From positions 124,001 through 188,000 of the forward strand of contig NZ_BMQU01000001.1 in the NCBI RefSeq assembly GCF_014648275.1: a stretch of 64,000 nucleotides of DNA, written 5' to 3'. The notes under the pieces were generated by a model that had not been told where the DNA came from, made no database searches, and saw only the letters and a program-made list of their open reading frames with translations. The first letter of the stretch is position 1, and every line of letters starts with the position of its first letter. Both the position numbers and the translations under genes were made by a program. The stretch is from Pseudomonas laurentiana. GTDB taxonomy: Bacteria; Pseudomonadota; Gammaproteobacteria; Pseudomonadales; Pseudomonadaceae. Positions 1 through 8,698 of this stretch are shown one piece after another.

Positions 1-1
1 C

Positions 2-595
2 CTGCCGGAATTCAGCTGGAACGCGGTGCTGAGTATCAGCTTGCCGCTGGTGATGGTCGCACTGACCGGGCAGTTCGTGCCGGGTGTTGTCGTGCTGCGT
101 AATGACGGTTATGCCACAGCAGCCAGCCCGATCATCAGCAGCAGTGCGTTCACCAGCCTCTTGTTGGCGCCCTTTGGTTGCCATGGTCTTAACCTGGCGG
201 CGATCACGGCGGCGATCTGCACTGGTCGTGAATCTCATGATGACCCACATAGGCGCTACTGGGCGGGTGTTTGCGGCGGTGCACTGTATTTGCTGCTGGG
301 CGTGTTCGGCGCGACATTGGTGTCGTTGTTCAGTGCCTTTCCCGCCGCTCTGATCGCAGCCCTGGCCGGGCTGGCGCTGTTCGGTGCGATTGGCGGTGCG
401 CTTGCCGGAGCGATGAGTGTGCCGGCTGACCGTGAGGCTGCACTGATCACCTTTCTGGTGACGGCATCCGGGATGTCTTTTCTTGGCCTGTCGGCAGCTT
501 TCTGGGGGCTGATTTTCGGGTTGTTTGCTCATCTGTTACTGAACCTGCGGCGGGTCGCGCCGCAGGCTCGCAGGTCAGGTGTGCAGGCAGACTGA
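2..595 (+). CDS. benE: BenE-family benzoate/H+ symporter, C-terminal part (5' end outside window)
   Basis: The reading frame is already open at base 2, so this is the C-terminal 197 residues of a longer inner-membrane protein. It is made of hydrophobic helices with short polar loops, and the segment around residues 50-70 (FGCHGLNLAAITAAICTG) fits the BenE family of aromatic-acid importers, normally about 400 residues. It ends in a short basic tail. The next gene converges on it with two bases between the stop codons and no visible terminator. The substrate cannot be read from sequence. There are no ben or cat genes nearby, so a role in benzoate uptake is only a family inference. Confidence 0.82.
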   Translation: MPEFSWNAVLSISLPLVMVALTGQFVPGVVVLRNDGYATAASPIISSSAFTSLLLAPFGCHGLNLAAITAAICTGRESHDDPHRRYWAGVCGGALYLLLGVFGATLVSLFSAFPAALIAALAGLALFGAIGGALAGAMSVPADREAALITFLVTASGMSFLGLSAAFWGLIFGLFAHLLLNLRRVAPQARRSGVQAD

Positions 596-597
596 GG

Positions 598-1998
598 TCA
601 AATCTGCATGGCCATGCCTTCGACGTTCATGGCCGCCTGGCGCAGGGCTTCGGAGCGGGTCGGGTGCGGGTGGCAGGTGAGGGCAATGTCTTCGGCCGAG
701 GCGCTGAACTCCATGGCCACGCAGTACTCCCCGATCATCTCGCTGACGCTTGGGCCAACCAGATGCACACCAAGGACTTCGTCGGTGTTGGCGTCCGCGA
801 GCACCTTGGCGAACCCTTCGGTCTCATGGTTGATCTTGGCCCGGCTGTTGGCGGTGAACGGGAACTTGCCAACCTTGTAGGCCCGGCCTTCGGCCTTGAG
901 TTGCTCTTCGGTCTTGCCGACGCTGGCCAGCTCCGGGCGGGTGTAGATAACCCCGGGGATCAGCCCGTAATTGACTTCATGCGCCTTGCCGGCAATGCGT
1001 TCGATACAGGCGATCGCTTCGTCTTCGGCCTTGTGCGCCAGCATCGGCCCCGAGGTGACGTCGCCGATGACCCAGATACCGGGAACTGTCGAGCGGTGGC
1101 CCTCATTGGCGAGCATGCCACGCTTGTCGGTTTCCAGGCCGACTGTCTCCAGGCCTAGCCCTTGGGTATACGGGCGACGACCGATGGCCACCAGCACATA
1201 GTCGGCTTCCAGCGATTCGGCGGCGCCGCCAGCGGCAGGTTCCAGGGTCAGTTGTACGTTGTTCCCGACGACACTGGCTTGGGTGACCTTGGTGCCCAGC
1301 TTGAACGTCATGCCTTGCTTGGCCAGTGAGCGTTGCAGGGTTTTCGCGGCTTCTTCATCAGTGCCTGGGCAGATGCGATCCAGGTACTCGACGACCGTGA
1401 CCTGACTGCCGAGGCGACGCCATACCGAACCCAGCTCCAGGCCGATGACTCCCGCTCCGATCACGACCAGGTGCTTGGGGACTTCAGCCAGGGAGAGGGC
1501 GCCGGTGGAGTCGATGATACGTTGGTGATCAAGGGTCACCCCTGGCAGCGGCGTGGGTTCGGAACCCGTGGCAATGACAATGTCCTTGGCCTGCAGCTCG
1601 CTGACGGTCCCTTGCTCGTCGGTTACCTTGACCTTGCCGACACCGTCGAGACGCCCCCAGCCCTTGATCCAGTCGACCTTGTTCTTGCGGAACAGGTACT
1701 CAATGCCCTTGGTCAGGCCGGTAACGCTGTCATCTTTTTGCTTCATCATCTGGGCAAGGTTCAAGGTCGGTTTCACCTCGATACCCAATGTGGCCAGTTC
1801 ACCATTGTTGGCGGCGTCATAGAGTTCCGAAGCATGCAACAGTGCCTTTGACGGCATGCAGCCGACATTCAGGCACGTGCCGCCCAGCGTTGAACGTCCT
1901 TCCACGCAGGCGACGCTCAGGCCTAGTTGCCCGGCTCGGATGGCAGCGTTGTAGCCGCCAGGCCCACCGCCAATGATCACGACATCGTAGCTTTTCAT
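598..1998 (-). CDS. lpd: dihydrolipoyl dehydrogenase (E3), Lpd3-like
   Basis: A 466-residue FAD-dependent disulfide oxidoreductase that reoxidises dihydrolipoamide of 2-oxoacid dehydrogenase or glycine cleavage complexes with NAD+. Visible features: N-terminal FAD site GGGPGG at residues 10-15, redox cysteine pair C42/C47 in [16 protein letters not shown]-binding [10 protein letters not shown] in the middle, FAD motif IWVIGDV, and the C-terminal interface motif HPHPT with the catalytic histidine. It starts with ATG at 1998. It stands alone, without E1 or E2 genes. This is the context of the third Lpd paralogue of pseudomonads, so its partner complex is not defined here. Confidence 0.95.
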   Translation of the reverse strand: MKSYDVVIIGGGPGGYNAAIRAGQLGLSVACVEGRSTLGGTCLNVGCMPSKALLHASELYDAANNGELATLGIEVKPTLNLAQMMKQKDDSVTGLTKGIEYLFRKNKVDWIKGWGRLDGVGKVKVTDEQGTVSELQAKDIVIATGSEPTPLPGVTLDHQRIIDSTGALSLAEVPKHLVVIGAGVIGLELGSVWRRLGSQVTVVEYLDRICPGTDEEAAKTLQRSLAKQGMTFKLGTKVTQASVVGNNVQLTLEPAAGGAAESLEADYVLVAIGRRPYTQGLGLETVGLETDKRGMLANEGHRSTVPGIWVIGDVTSGPMLAHKAEDEAIACIERIAGKAHEVNYGLIPGVIYTRPELASVGKTEEQLKAEGRAYKVGKFPFTANSRAKINHETEGFAKVLADANTDEVLGVHLVGPSVSEMIGEYCVAMEFSASAEDIALTCHPHPTRSEALRQAAMNVEGMAMQI

Positions 1999-2152
1999 TG
2001 CTGTACTCCAGGATGAGGTATCGACAATGGGCGCAAGATTAGTCCGTGATCAACTGATTGTATACAATCTGCGGTGTGTGCTTGTGCAGAAAGTTTCCGC
2101 AGATGAACTACCCTTTTCCTCGTGACGTCCTAAGAACACGGGAGGTTTTTTC

Positions 2153-3337
2153 ATGCTTGCGCAACTTCCAGCGGCGCTGCAAAACCTACAGCTGCCACTT
2201 CGTCTCAAGTTTTGGAACGGTCTCCACTTCGATCTGGGGCCCAGGCCAAACGTCACCATTGTGGTGAAGGATCCACAGCTGATCAGTCAGCTTACCCGTC
2301 CTAGCCTTGATGATTTGGGGTCGGCATTTGTTGAGGGCAAGCTGGAGCTGGAGGGCAGCATCAACGAGGTCATCCAGTTGTGTGACGAACTGAGTCAGGC
2401 ACTGCTTCAGGAGGATGACGGGCCGCAACCGCAGCGTGTTGCGCATGATAAGACCACTGACGCGGCTGATATTTCCTACCACTACGACCTGTCCAACGAT
2501 TTCTATCAGCTCTGGCTGGACCAGGAAATGGTGTACTCCTGCGCCTACTTCAAGACGGGTAGTGAAACCCTTGAACAGGCCCAGCAGAACAAACTTGAGC
2601 ATCTGTGTCGCAAGCTACGGTTACAGCGCGGTGACTACCTGCTGGATGTCGGTTGTGGTTGGGGTGGTCTGGCGCGGTTCGCCGCCCGTGAGTTCGGTGC
2701 CAGGGTCATGGGGATCACCTTGAGCAAGGAGCAACTCAAGCTTGGCCGGGAACGGGTCAAGGCGGAAGGTCTGGAGCAGCAGGTTGATCTACAAATCCTC
2801 GACTACCGAGATCTGCCGCAGGATGGCCGTTTCGACAAGGTGGTGAGTGTCGGCATGTTCGAGCATGTTGGCCATGCCAACCTGGCGTTGTACTGCGAGC
2901 GCCTGTTTGGTGCTGTGCGTGAAGGCGGCCTGGTGATGAACCACGGCATCACCGCCAAACATATTGATGGTCGGCCAGTAGGGCGGGGGGCAGGTGAGTT
3001 CATTGACCGTTATGTGTTCCCCCATGGTGAACTGCCGCACTTGTCGATGATCAGTGCTTACATCAGCGATGCCGGGCTAGAGGTGGTCGATGTGGAAAGC
3101 CTGCGTTTGCACTATGCCCGGACATTGCGCTTCTGGAGTGATCGACTGGAAGCGAAGCTTGATGACGCGGGACGGCTGGTGCCTGAACGCGCACTGAGAA
3201 TCTGGCGATTGTACTTGGCCGGTTGTTCATACGCCTTCGCCAAGGGCTGGATCAACCTGCACCAGATTCTCGCGGTAAAGCCACTGGCTGACGGCAGCCA
3301 CACCTTGCCCTGGACCCGGGCGGATCTTTATCGCTGA
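2153..3337 (+). CDS. cfa: cyclopropane-fatty-acyl-phospholipid synthase
   Basis: Methylates cis double bonds of membrane phospholipid acyl chains using S-adenosylmethionine; acts at the inner membrane, typically in stationary phase or stress. The 394-residue protein has an N-terminal lipid-binding-like region (1-100), then ISYHYDLSNDFY (107-118), MVYSCAYF (126-133) and the SAM site LLDVGCGWGG (163-172), all typical of Cfa. The ATG at 2153 has GGGAGG 7 bases upstream. It converges with the cardiolipin synthase gene at its 3' end, so two membrane-lipid genes sit side by side. Length and motifs are complete. Confidence 0.95.
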   Translation: MLAQLPAALQNLQLPLRLKFWNGLHFDLGPRPNVTIVVKDPQLISQLTRPSLDDLGSAFVEGKLELEGSINEVIQLCDELSQALLQEDDGPQPQRVAHDKTTDAADISYHYDLSNDFYQLWLDQEMVYSCAYFKTGSETLEQAQQNKLEHLCRKLRLQRGDYLLDVGCGWGGLARFAAREFGARVMGITLSKEQLKLGRERVKAEGLEQQVDLQILDYRDLPQDGRFDKVVSVGMFEHVGHANLALYCERLFGAVREGGLVMNHGITAKHIDGRPVGRGAGEFIDRYVFPHGELPHLSMISAYISDAGLEVVDVESLRLHYARTLRFWSDRLEAKLDDAGRLVPERALRIWRLYLAGCSYAFAKGWINLHQILAVKPLADGSHTLPWTRADLYR

Positions 3338-3350
3338 CGATGCCTCGTTA

Positions 3351-4790
3351 CTAGAGGATGGGGGATATCAGCCTGGCAATACGCATCCCCAGTAACTGCA
3401 GCCGATGGGTATCGCGGCTGTCCTCGGCGGTGATTTCTCGAGCGTGGTCGAAGTCCTGTTTGAGCATGGCTTCGACCTGATCGGCAAAGGCCCTGTCGAC
3501 AGTCAGCAGCATGATTTCGAAGTTCAGGCGGAAGGAGCGGTTATCCAGGTTGGCGCTGCCGATAGCGCTGACCTCATCATCGACGAGTACGACCTTCTGA
3601 TGCAGGAACCCGGGTTGGTAGCGAAAGATGCGCACGCCGGCACGCACGGCCTCAAAGGCAAACAGGCTGGAAGCGGCATAGACGATCCGATGGTCGGGGC
3701 GTGAGGGCAACAGGATACGCACGTCGACCCCACGCATAACGGCCAGCCGCAGCGCGGCGAAGATGGCCTCATCCGGAATGAAGTAAGGGCTGGTGATCCA
3801 CAGCCGCTCCCGGGCCGAATGAATGGCCTCGATGAAGAACAGCGAGCAGGTTTCCTGAGGATCGGCTGGCCCGCTGGCCAGTACCTGGCAGAGCACACCG
3901 TCGTCGGGATACTCATCTGGCAGGATCAGTGGTGGCAACTGCCGTGCTGCCCAGAACCAGTCTTCAGCAAAGGACTCCTGCAGGCAGGCCAGCACAGGGC
4001 CACTGACCTGTACGTGGGTATCGCGCCACGGCGACAGCCTTGGGTTACTCCCCAGGTATTCATCGCCGACGTTGTGCCCGCCGACGAAGCCTTGCAGGCC
4101 GTCGACAACGACGATTTTTCGGTGGTTACGGAAGTTGACCTGGAAGCGATTGAACCAGCCACGACGGGTGCTGAAGGCACGTACCTCAACACCGCCTTCA
4201 CGTAGTGTCTGGCAGTATGCCGAGGGCAGGGCATGGCTGCCGACACTGTCGTACAGCACATAGATCTTCACGCCTTCAGCGGCTTTCTCCAGTAGCAATG
4301 TTTGCAGCCGCCGGCCCAGCTCATCGTCATGGATGATGAAAAACTGTACCAGCACTGTGTTTCTGGCCTGGGCAATGGCGCCAAGGATGGCGCTGAAGGT
4401 GGCCTTGCCATCGATCAGCAATCTGACTTTGTTGTTCGCCAGGCAAGGCATGCGACCGAGTTTCGGCAATGCGCGCAAGGCGGCGTAGGAGCTGGAGTTA
4501 CGCGCAGCTAACGCTTCTTCTACCCATGGGCGCCAGTTAAGGTCAGTGATGGCCAGGTGCATCTCGCGGTTGGCCTGACGTCGTGCTTTGATGTACGCGT
4601 CGAAGGTTCGGCTGCCAAACACCAGGTAAGGAATCAGTGTCAGGTAGGGTATGAACAACAGCGACAGGGCCCAGGCGATTGCACCCTGCGCAGTGCGGAC
4701 ACTGGCCACGGCATGGAGGGCGGCCACTACGCCCAGCAGGTGGACCAGGCCGATGAGGTAACCGAAGAAGTAGGGGCTGTGGTAATCCAT
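3351..4790 (-). CDS. cls: cardiolipin synthase (phospholipase D superfamily)
   Basis: Joins two phosphatidylglycerol molecules into cardiolipin at the inner membrane. The 479-residue protein has two N-terminal membrane helices (about residues 5-60) followed by two PLD domains. Both HKD motifs are intact: HRKIVVVD in the first half and HQKVVLVD near the C terminus. I chose ATG 4790 because AGGA lies about 6 bases upstream and the protein then begins with the usual MDYHSPY-type hydrophobic start. The same frame stays open to about 5309, but that part runs antisense through the DUF3617 gene and lacks family similarity. It is ClsA-like by its membrane helices. Confidence 0.93.
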   Translation of the reverse strand: MDYHSPYFFGYLIGLVHLLGVVAALHAVASVRTAQGAIAWALSLLFIPYLTLIPYLVFGSRTFDAYIKARRQANREMHLAITDLNWRPWVEEALAARNSSSYAALRALPKLGRMPCLANNKVRLLIDGKATFSAILGAIAQARNTVLVQFFIIHDDELGRRLQTLLLEKAAEGVKIYVLYDSVGSHALPSAYCQTLREGGVEVRAFSTRRGWFNRFQVNFRNHRKIVVVDGLQGFVGGHNVGDEYLGSNPRLSPWRDTHVQVSGPVLACLQESFAEDWFWAARQLPPLILPDEYPDDGVLCQVLASGPADPQETCSLFFIEAIHSARERLWITSPYFIPDEAIFAALRLAVMRGVDVRILLPSRPDHRIVYAASSLFAFEAVRAGVRIFRYQPGFLHQKVVLVDDEVSAIGSANLDNRSFRLNFEIMLLTVDRAFADQVEAMLKQDFDHAREITAEDSRDTHRLQLLGMRIARLISPIL

Positions 4791-4916
4791 ACACATCCTG
4801 CTGTCCGCTGGCATGCCTCTACCAGACCATGTTCTGGGCAGTACTTGCAACCGAAAGCGTAAAACAGCGTCTAAACCATGTTCCGGCCTGACGCCGGCGT
4901 TTCGAGGAGTGACTAG

Positions 4917-5444
4917 ATGAAGATTCGTCTGCCGATGTTGGCGCTGGTCTTCGGGTTGGCGAGCCCGTTGGTGAATGCACAGATGTTGCAGCCAGGCCTG
5001 TGGGAGTTGACCACCAGCAACATGCAGGTTGATGGCAAGCCGTTGCCGGATATGCAGTTCATGCTCGGCCAATTGAAGAACCTGCCGCCCGAGCAGCGTG
5101 CCATGATGGAGCAGGTGTTGGCCAAGCAAGGGGTCACTGTCGCGGGCAATGGCGTGCGTTCTTGTCTCACACAGGAGCAGGTCAATAGCGACAACATCCC
5201 CTTGCAGGACCCCAAGTCCGGTTGCCGCCAGGAGATCACCGAGCGCAACGGCAATGTCTGGAAGTTCCGTTTTAGCTGCCCCAAAGCCCAAGGGGCCGGG
5301 CAGGCTCAATTCCTCAGTGACCGCGAGTTCCTGACCAAGGTCAACGGCACCTTCAATGCCTCCGGAACCCAGCAGCAGGGCAGTATGGAAACCCGTGCGG
5401 TCTGGCTCGGCAGCGATTGCGGTACCGTCAAACCACGTACCTAG
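4917..5444 (+). CDS. DUF3617 periplasmic protein
   Basis: A 175-residue protein with a clear signal peptide (about residues 1-21, cleavage after VNA). It then carries the DUF3617 signature [13 protein letters not shown] and a cysteine-containing core (RSCL, GCRQE, SCPKA, SDCG). The function of this family is unknown, but the protein should be periplasmic with up to two disulfides. GAGGAGTG precedes the ATG closely. The last four bases, CTAG, are shared with the carbonic anhydrase gene on the other strand, so both genes use the same TAG palindrome to stop. Confidence 0.85.
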   Translation: MKIRLPMLALVFGLASPLVNAQMLQPGLWELTTSNMQVDGKPLPDMQFMLGQLKNLPPEQRAMMEQVLAKQGVTVAGNGVRSCLTQEQVNSDNIPLQDPKSGCRQEITERNGNVWKFRFSCPKAQGAGQAQFLSDREFLTKVNGTFNASGTQQQGSMETRAVWLGSDCGTVKPRT

Positions 5445-6001
5445 AATTCGTTCTGCAGCGCCTTGTAGCCCCGTACCAGGTCAACGTTGGTACGGGCTAC
5501 GTCTTCGGAAAACTCCGAGGCGCTGACACTCACCGGGGGAAACTGCGAGAGGTCAGTGTTGGCGCCAATTCGTGTAGTCGATGGCACATAGAATTGCGCC
5601 GGAAGGTTGCAGCCATCGACCACCGAGTTGTGCCGTACGACGCTGCCGTCGCCCACGGTGCAGTTGAACAGTACGCTGTTGAAGCCGATGAACACTCGAT
5701 CGCCCACACGGCAGGGGCCATGGACGATAGAGCGGTGGGCGATAGACGTGAACTCACCGATGGTGACGGCAGCCCCCGATTTAGAATGGATGACGACACC
5801 GTCCTGAATGTTTGAGTTGGCACCAATGGTGATCGGTTTCATGGCGCCATTGCTGTCCACTTCATCGGCCCGAATGACCGCATAAGGCCCAACGAAAACG
5901 TTCTCGGCGATGATCACCTTGCCGCAAATGATTGCAGTTTTATCGACATAGGCGGACTCGGCGATCACGGGTAGATCACCGCTGGGGTTTTTGCGAATCA
6001 T
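5441..6001 (-). CDS. gamma-class carbonic anhydrase-like left-handed beta-helix protein
   Basis: A 186-residue hexapeptide-repeat protein of the gamma carbonic anhydrase family. It carries imperfect repeats of the type [15 protein letters not shown], and three histidines in the spacing of Cam-type zinc ligands: H72, H89 and H94 (IAHRSIVHG). It would hydrate CO2 or be a structural relative; activity is not proven by sequence. It lies 24 bases downstream of folE2 on the same strand, so it is probably the second gene of a Zur-controlled operon. Linkage of a gamma-CA with folE2 is known in P. aeruginosa (PA5539-PA5540). The reason to make a metal enzyme during zinc shortage may be use of iron or cobalt instead. 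Confidence 0.85.
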   Translation of the reverse strand: MIRKNPSGDLPVIAESAYVDKTAIICGKVIIAENVFVGPYAVIRADEVDSNGAMKPITIGANSNIQDGVVIHSKSGAAVTIGEFTSIAHRSIVHGPCRVGDRVFIGFNSVLFNCTVGDGSVVRHNSVVDGCNLPAQFYVPSTTRIGANTDLSQFPPVSVSASEFSEDVARTNVDLVRGYKALQNEF

Positions 6002-6025
6002 GTCTGTCTCTCCCTTCCCAAGGTA

Positions 6026-6913
6026 TTACCACTGCCACTGGCTGCGGGCGACTGCATCATGGGCATGCAGGCTTTCGGCATGTTCTACCTGCAGGCTGAA
6101 CCCATCGATCCAGGCATGGCGTCTGAGTGCCACGTGCAATCGACGCACCGCGTCTTCGCAGAACATCAGGTTCTGTCCATTGGCCAGTGCGAAAGCCTGC
6201 TCATCGGCGCGCTTCACTGCGGTCTGCACAGCCGTACCCAATGCCCCTTCGGCGTGATCAATCAGTGCGACGATGGGAAACGCACTGACGTCTTGCTTCA
6301 AGCGTACTTGCAACGTTGCCAGGCTGCGTTGGCTGTGTGGTGTGGCAACGATGCCAGAGGCACTACCCAGCCAGGAGAGCAGCGCTTCATGGCTGAGCGG
6401 TTGGTTAGCGAAATCACTTAGAAACTGCTGCTGAATCAGTTGCCTTGCGAGTGCTGCCGAGCACGGGCACGTTGAGGAATAGCTCACGTGCAGATTTAGT
6501 TCCACGTGGAACACTCCCTGTTCAAGTCGAGCAGTGAGCTCCACTGGATAGGCTTTCCAGCCTGCCAGTGGGCTGACCAATGCGGGCTGCTTCAACATGA
6601 CTTCAAAGTGCAGGCGCAGGTAGGCACTGTCAGAGAGGCCGCTGTGGCTCTCAAGAAACTGCTCAAGCACCTGATGGATCAACGCAGGGCAGAGTTCTTC
6701 TTGCTCCAGTGCTTCCAATGCCAGGTACAAGCGCGACATGTGTATTCCGCGCGATTCGCCATCATCCAGGCTGACGCCCGCATCGGCGCTGGCGCGTAGT
6801 CGTTGAGCGTTGAACGACACAGGTAAGGCAATGCCGCACATGCCTACCCAGTTCAGCGGTAGTGGCTGGTGAAGCGCCTGAGTGGCGATGTCAGGGAGGG
6901 TCAAGGCTGTCAT
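6026..6913 (-). CDS. folE2: GTP cyclohydrolase FolE2 (type IB)
   Basis: Converts GTP to 7,8-dihydroneopterin triphosphate for folate synthesis, replacing zinc-dependent FolE when zinc is scarce. The 295-residue length fits, and the catalytic cysteine region is seen as SSTCPCSAALARQ, with LNLHVSYSSTC before it and EDAVRRLHVALRRH near the C terminus. The start at 6913 lies 26 bases downstream of a perfect 23-bp Zur palindrome, which is strong evidence for zinc-dependent repression. The gamma carbonic anhydrase follows 24 bases later. Confidence 0.95.
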   Translation of the reverse strand: MTALTLPDIATQALHQPLPLNWVGMCGIALPVSFNAQRLRASADAGVSLDDGESRGIHMSRLYLALEALEQEELCPALIHQVLEQFLESHSGLSDSAYLRLHFEVMLKQPALVSPLAGWKAYPVELTARLEQGVFHVELNLHVSYSSTCPCSAALARQLIQQQFLSDFANQPLSHEALLSWLGSASGIVATPHSQRSLATLQVRLKQDVSAFPIVALIDHAEGALGTAVQTAVKRADEQAFALANGQNLMFCEDAVRRLHVALRRHAWIDGFSLQVEHAESLHAHDAVARSQWQW

Positions 6914-6938
6914 GGAATGTTCATCATGGCGGAAAAGT

Positions 6939-6961
6939 GCATTGTTATATTATAACAATGC
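6939..6961. promoter_or_regulatory. Zur operator upstream of folE2
   Basis: A perfect 23-bp palindrome around the core GTTATATTATAAC, the gammaproteobacterial Zur box type (GTTATANNATAAC). It lies 26 bases upstream of the folE2 start and 24 bases beyond the stop codon of the upstream secreted-protein gene. It would block folE2 transcription when zinc is sufficient. Confidence 0.88.
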
Positions 6962-6984
6962 TTATATCCACAAGGCTGCTAGGA

Positions 6985-7368
6985 TTACTGGCAACCGCCT
7001 ACCCGACTGCAGCGCACACCAAAGCGCTGTCCGCTGGAACTTGATACGCGATTGATCGTGGTCCAACCGACTCGACGGCTGTAGCCAACCCAGGCTTCAC
7101 CATCACTGGCCAGCCCGGTAAAGAAGGTCAGTTGACCGTAGCGGTTGCTGGTCTGTGCCCAGCGACGTTTGCCCTCTATCTCGTATCCGCGCAAATACAC
7201 GGCGCTGCCGTTGGTTTGCACACTGTAGTAGTTGCCCACGAGATCCTTGCAGGCCAGCAGGTTTGCACTGCGCGTGCAGTGCGCCAACGTGTCGCTGGGC
7301 AGTGCCTGCGCGAGAGCCTGCGGGGCGAGTGCAACAAGACAAACAAGCCAAGCCCACGGTTGATTCAT
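6985..7368 (-). CDS. uncharacterised secreted cysteine-containing protein, probably Zur-regulated
   Basis: A 127-residue protein I do not recognise. It has a Sec signal peptide (about residues 1-20, cleavage after ALA). The mature part of about 107 residues has four cysteines (two near the N terminus in HCTRSANLLACK, two at the C terminus in VRCSRVGGC), which would suit two disulfides. It is rich in Tyr, Gly and Arg and ends with CQ. AAGGAAG precedes the ATG at 7368. It lies between two Zur boxes and is divergent from the zigA-type gene, sharing the 7431-7443 operator. A periplasmic role in zinc shortage is an inference from position only. Confidence 0.75.
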   Translation of the reverse strand: MNQPWAWLVCLVALAPQALAQALPSDTLAHCTRSANLLACKDLVGNYYSVQTNGSAVYLRGYEIEGKRRWAQTSNRYGQLTFFTGLASDGEAWVGYSRRVGWTTINRVSSSSGQRFGVRCSRVGGCQ

Positions 7369-7430
7369 TAAGACTTCCTTGAGGTGGTTAGCGGTCGTGT
7401 ACTTGCGAAGCAGCTTGGAATACGTGCATC

Positions 7431-7443
7431 GTTATAATATAAC
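7431..7443. promoter_or_regulatory. Zur operator between the secreted-protein gene and zigA
   Basis: GTTATAATATAAC is a 13-bp inverted repeat with the same half-sites as the folE2 operator. It is placed 63 bases from the leftward gene start (7368) and 47 bases from the rightward start (7490), so one site can control both divergent promoters. Confidence 0.85.
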
Positions 7444-7489
7444 ATGACGTAAAGCATCTATCGAATGCTGCCCCGATGAGGACCTCACC

Positions 7490-8698
7490 ATGCCCGACCG
7501 TCTCCCCGTTACTGTGCTCTCCGGCTTTCTTGGCGCGGGCAAGAGCACGCTGCTCAACCATGTGCTGCAAAATCGCGAGAACCTTCGGGTGGCAGTGATC
7601 GTCAACGATATGAGTGAGATCAACATCGATGCCAGCGAGGTGCAACGCAATGTCAGCTTGAACCGAGCCGAGGAAAAGCTGGTCGAGATGAGCAACGGTT
7701 GCATCTGCTGCACCCTGCGTGAAGACCTGCTTGAGGAAGTCGGGCGACTGGCTCGAGAAGGCCGCTTCGACTACCTGCTGATTGAGTCGACCGGCATTTC
7801 AGAACCGCTCCCCGTGGCTGAAACCTTTACCTTCCGTGATGACCAAGGCCGTAGCCTGGCCGATCAGGCGCGGCTCGATACCATGGTCACGGTAGTCGAT
7901 GGTTTGAATTTCCTGAGTGACTATCAGGCCGCGGAAAGCTTGGCGAGTCGTGGCGAAACCCTTGGCGAGGAGGATGAGCGTTCGATCAGTGACCTGTTGA
8001 TCGAACAGGTGGAGTTCGCTGATGTGATTCTGGTCAGCAAGATCGATCTGGTCGGTAGCCACAGCCGTGACGAGTTAATGGCAATCCTGCGTAGCCTTAA
8101 CGCTCACGCGCAGATTGTTCCGATGGTTATGGGACAGGTGCCGCTGAAGCAGATCCTCAACACCGGCTTGTTCGACTTCGACAAGGCCGCGCAGGCGCCC
8201 GGTTGGCTTCAGGAGCTGCGCGGCACCCATGTGCCAGAAACCGAGGAATACGGTATTGCCTCATGGGCCTGGCAGGCCCGGCGTCCGTTGCATCCGCAGC
8301 GCTTTTTCGACTTTATCCACAGCCCCTGGATGAATGGGCGGCTGCTACGTTCCAAGGGCTTTTTCTGGCTGGCCAGCAAACTGAGTGATGCCGGTAGCTG
8401 GTCTCAGGCAGGTGGTATGGTTCGACACGGATTCGCCGGTCGTTGGTGGCGCTTTGTACCTCGCGAGCATTGGCCGCAGGATCAGGACAGTCAGGCGGCA
8501 ATCCTCAAGCATTGGAACAGCGCGTGCGGTGATTGCCGGCAAGAACTGGTATTCATCGGCCAGCATATTGATTTCGCCAGGCTCGACGCTGAACTGGCGG
8601 CCTGTTTGTTGAGTGACACCGAAATGGCGCAGGGTGAAGAGGTCTGGAGCCAGCTACCGGATCCGTTTGGCTCATGGTACGAAGAGGAAGCCGCCTGA
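7490..8698 (+). CDS. zigA: ZigA-type zinc-responsive GTPase / metallochaperone (CobW/COG0523)
   Basis: A 402-residue G3E-family GTPase of the COG0523 group, thought to deliver zinc to client enzymes when the metal is limiting (ZNG1/ZigA type). Walker [10 protein letters not shown] is at residues 12-20, the metal-binding CICC at 71-74 in [12 protein letters not shown], switch region [12 protein letters not shown], and NKxD-like SKID. The C-terminal half carries the CobW C-terminal domain ([14 protein letters not shown] and following). It is preceded by a Zur box at 7431-7443 and followed by DUF1826 with overlapping stop and start codons. A perfect DnaA box lies inside it at 8313-8321. Confidence 0.92.
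   Translation: MPDRLPVTVLSGFLGAGKSTLLNHVLQNRENLRVAVIVNDMSEINIDASEVQRNVSLNRAEEKLVEMSNGCICCTLREDLLEEVGRLAREGRFDYLLIESTGISEPLPVAETFTFRDDQGRSLADQARLDTMVTVVDGLNFLSDYQAAESLASRGETLGEEDERSISDLLIEQVEFADVILVSKIDLVGSHSRDELMAILRSLNAHAQIVPMVMGQVPLKQILNTGLFDFDKAAQAPGWLQELRGTHVPETEEYGIASWAWQARRPLHPQRFFDFIHSPWMNGRLLRSKGFFWLASKLSDAGSWSQAGGMVRHGFAGRWWRFVPREHWPQDQDSQAAILKHWNSACGDCRQELVFIGQHIDFARLDAELAACLLSDTEMAQGEEVWSQLPDPFGSWYEEEAA

Noticed and set aside
4791-5309. Longer N terminus of the cardiolipin synthase
   Set aside because: The extra 173 codons run antisense through DUF3617 and lack membrane helices or family similarity; ATG 4790 has a ribosome site.
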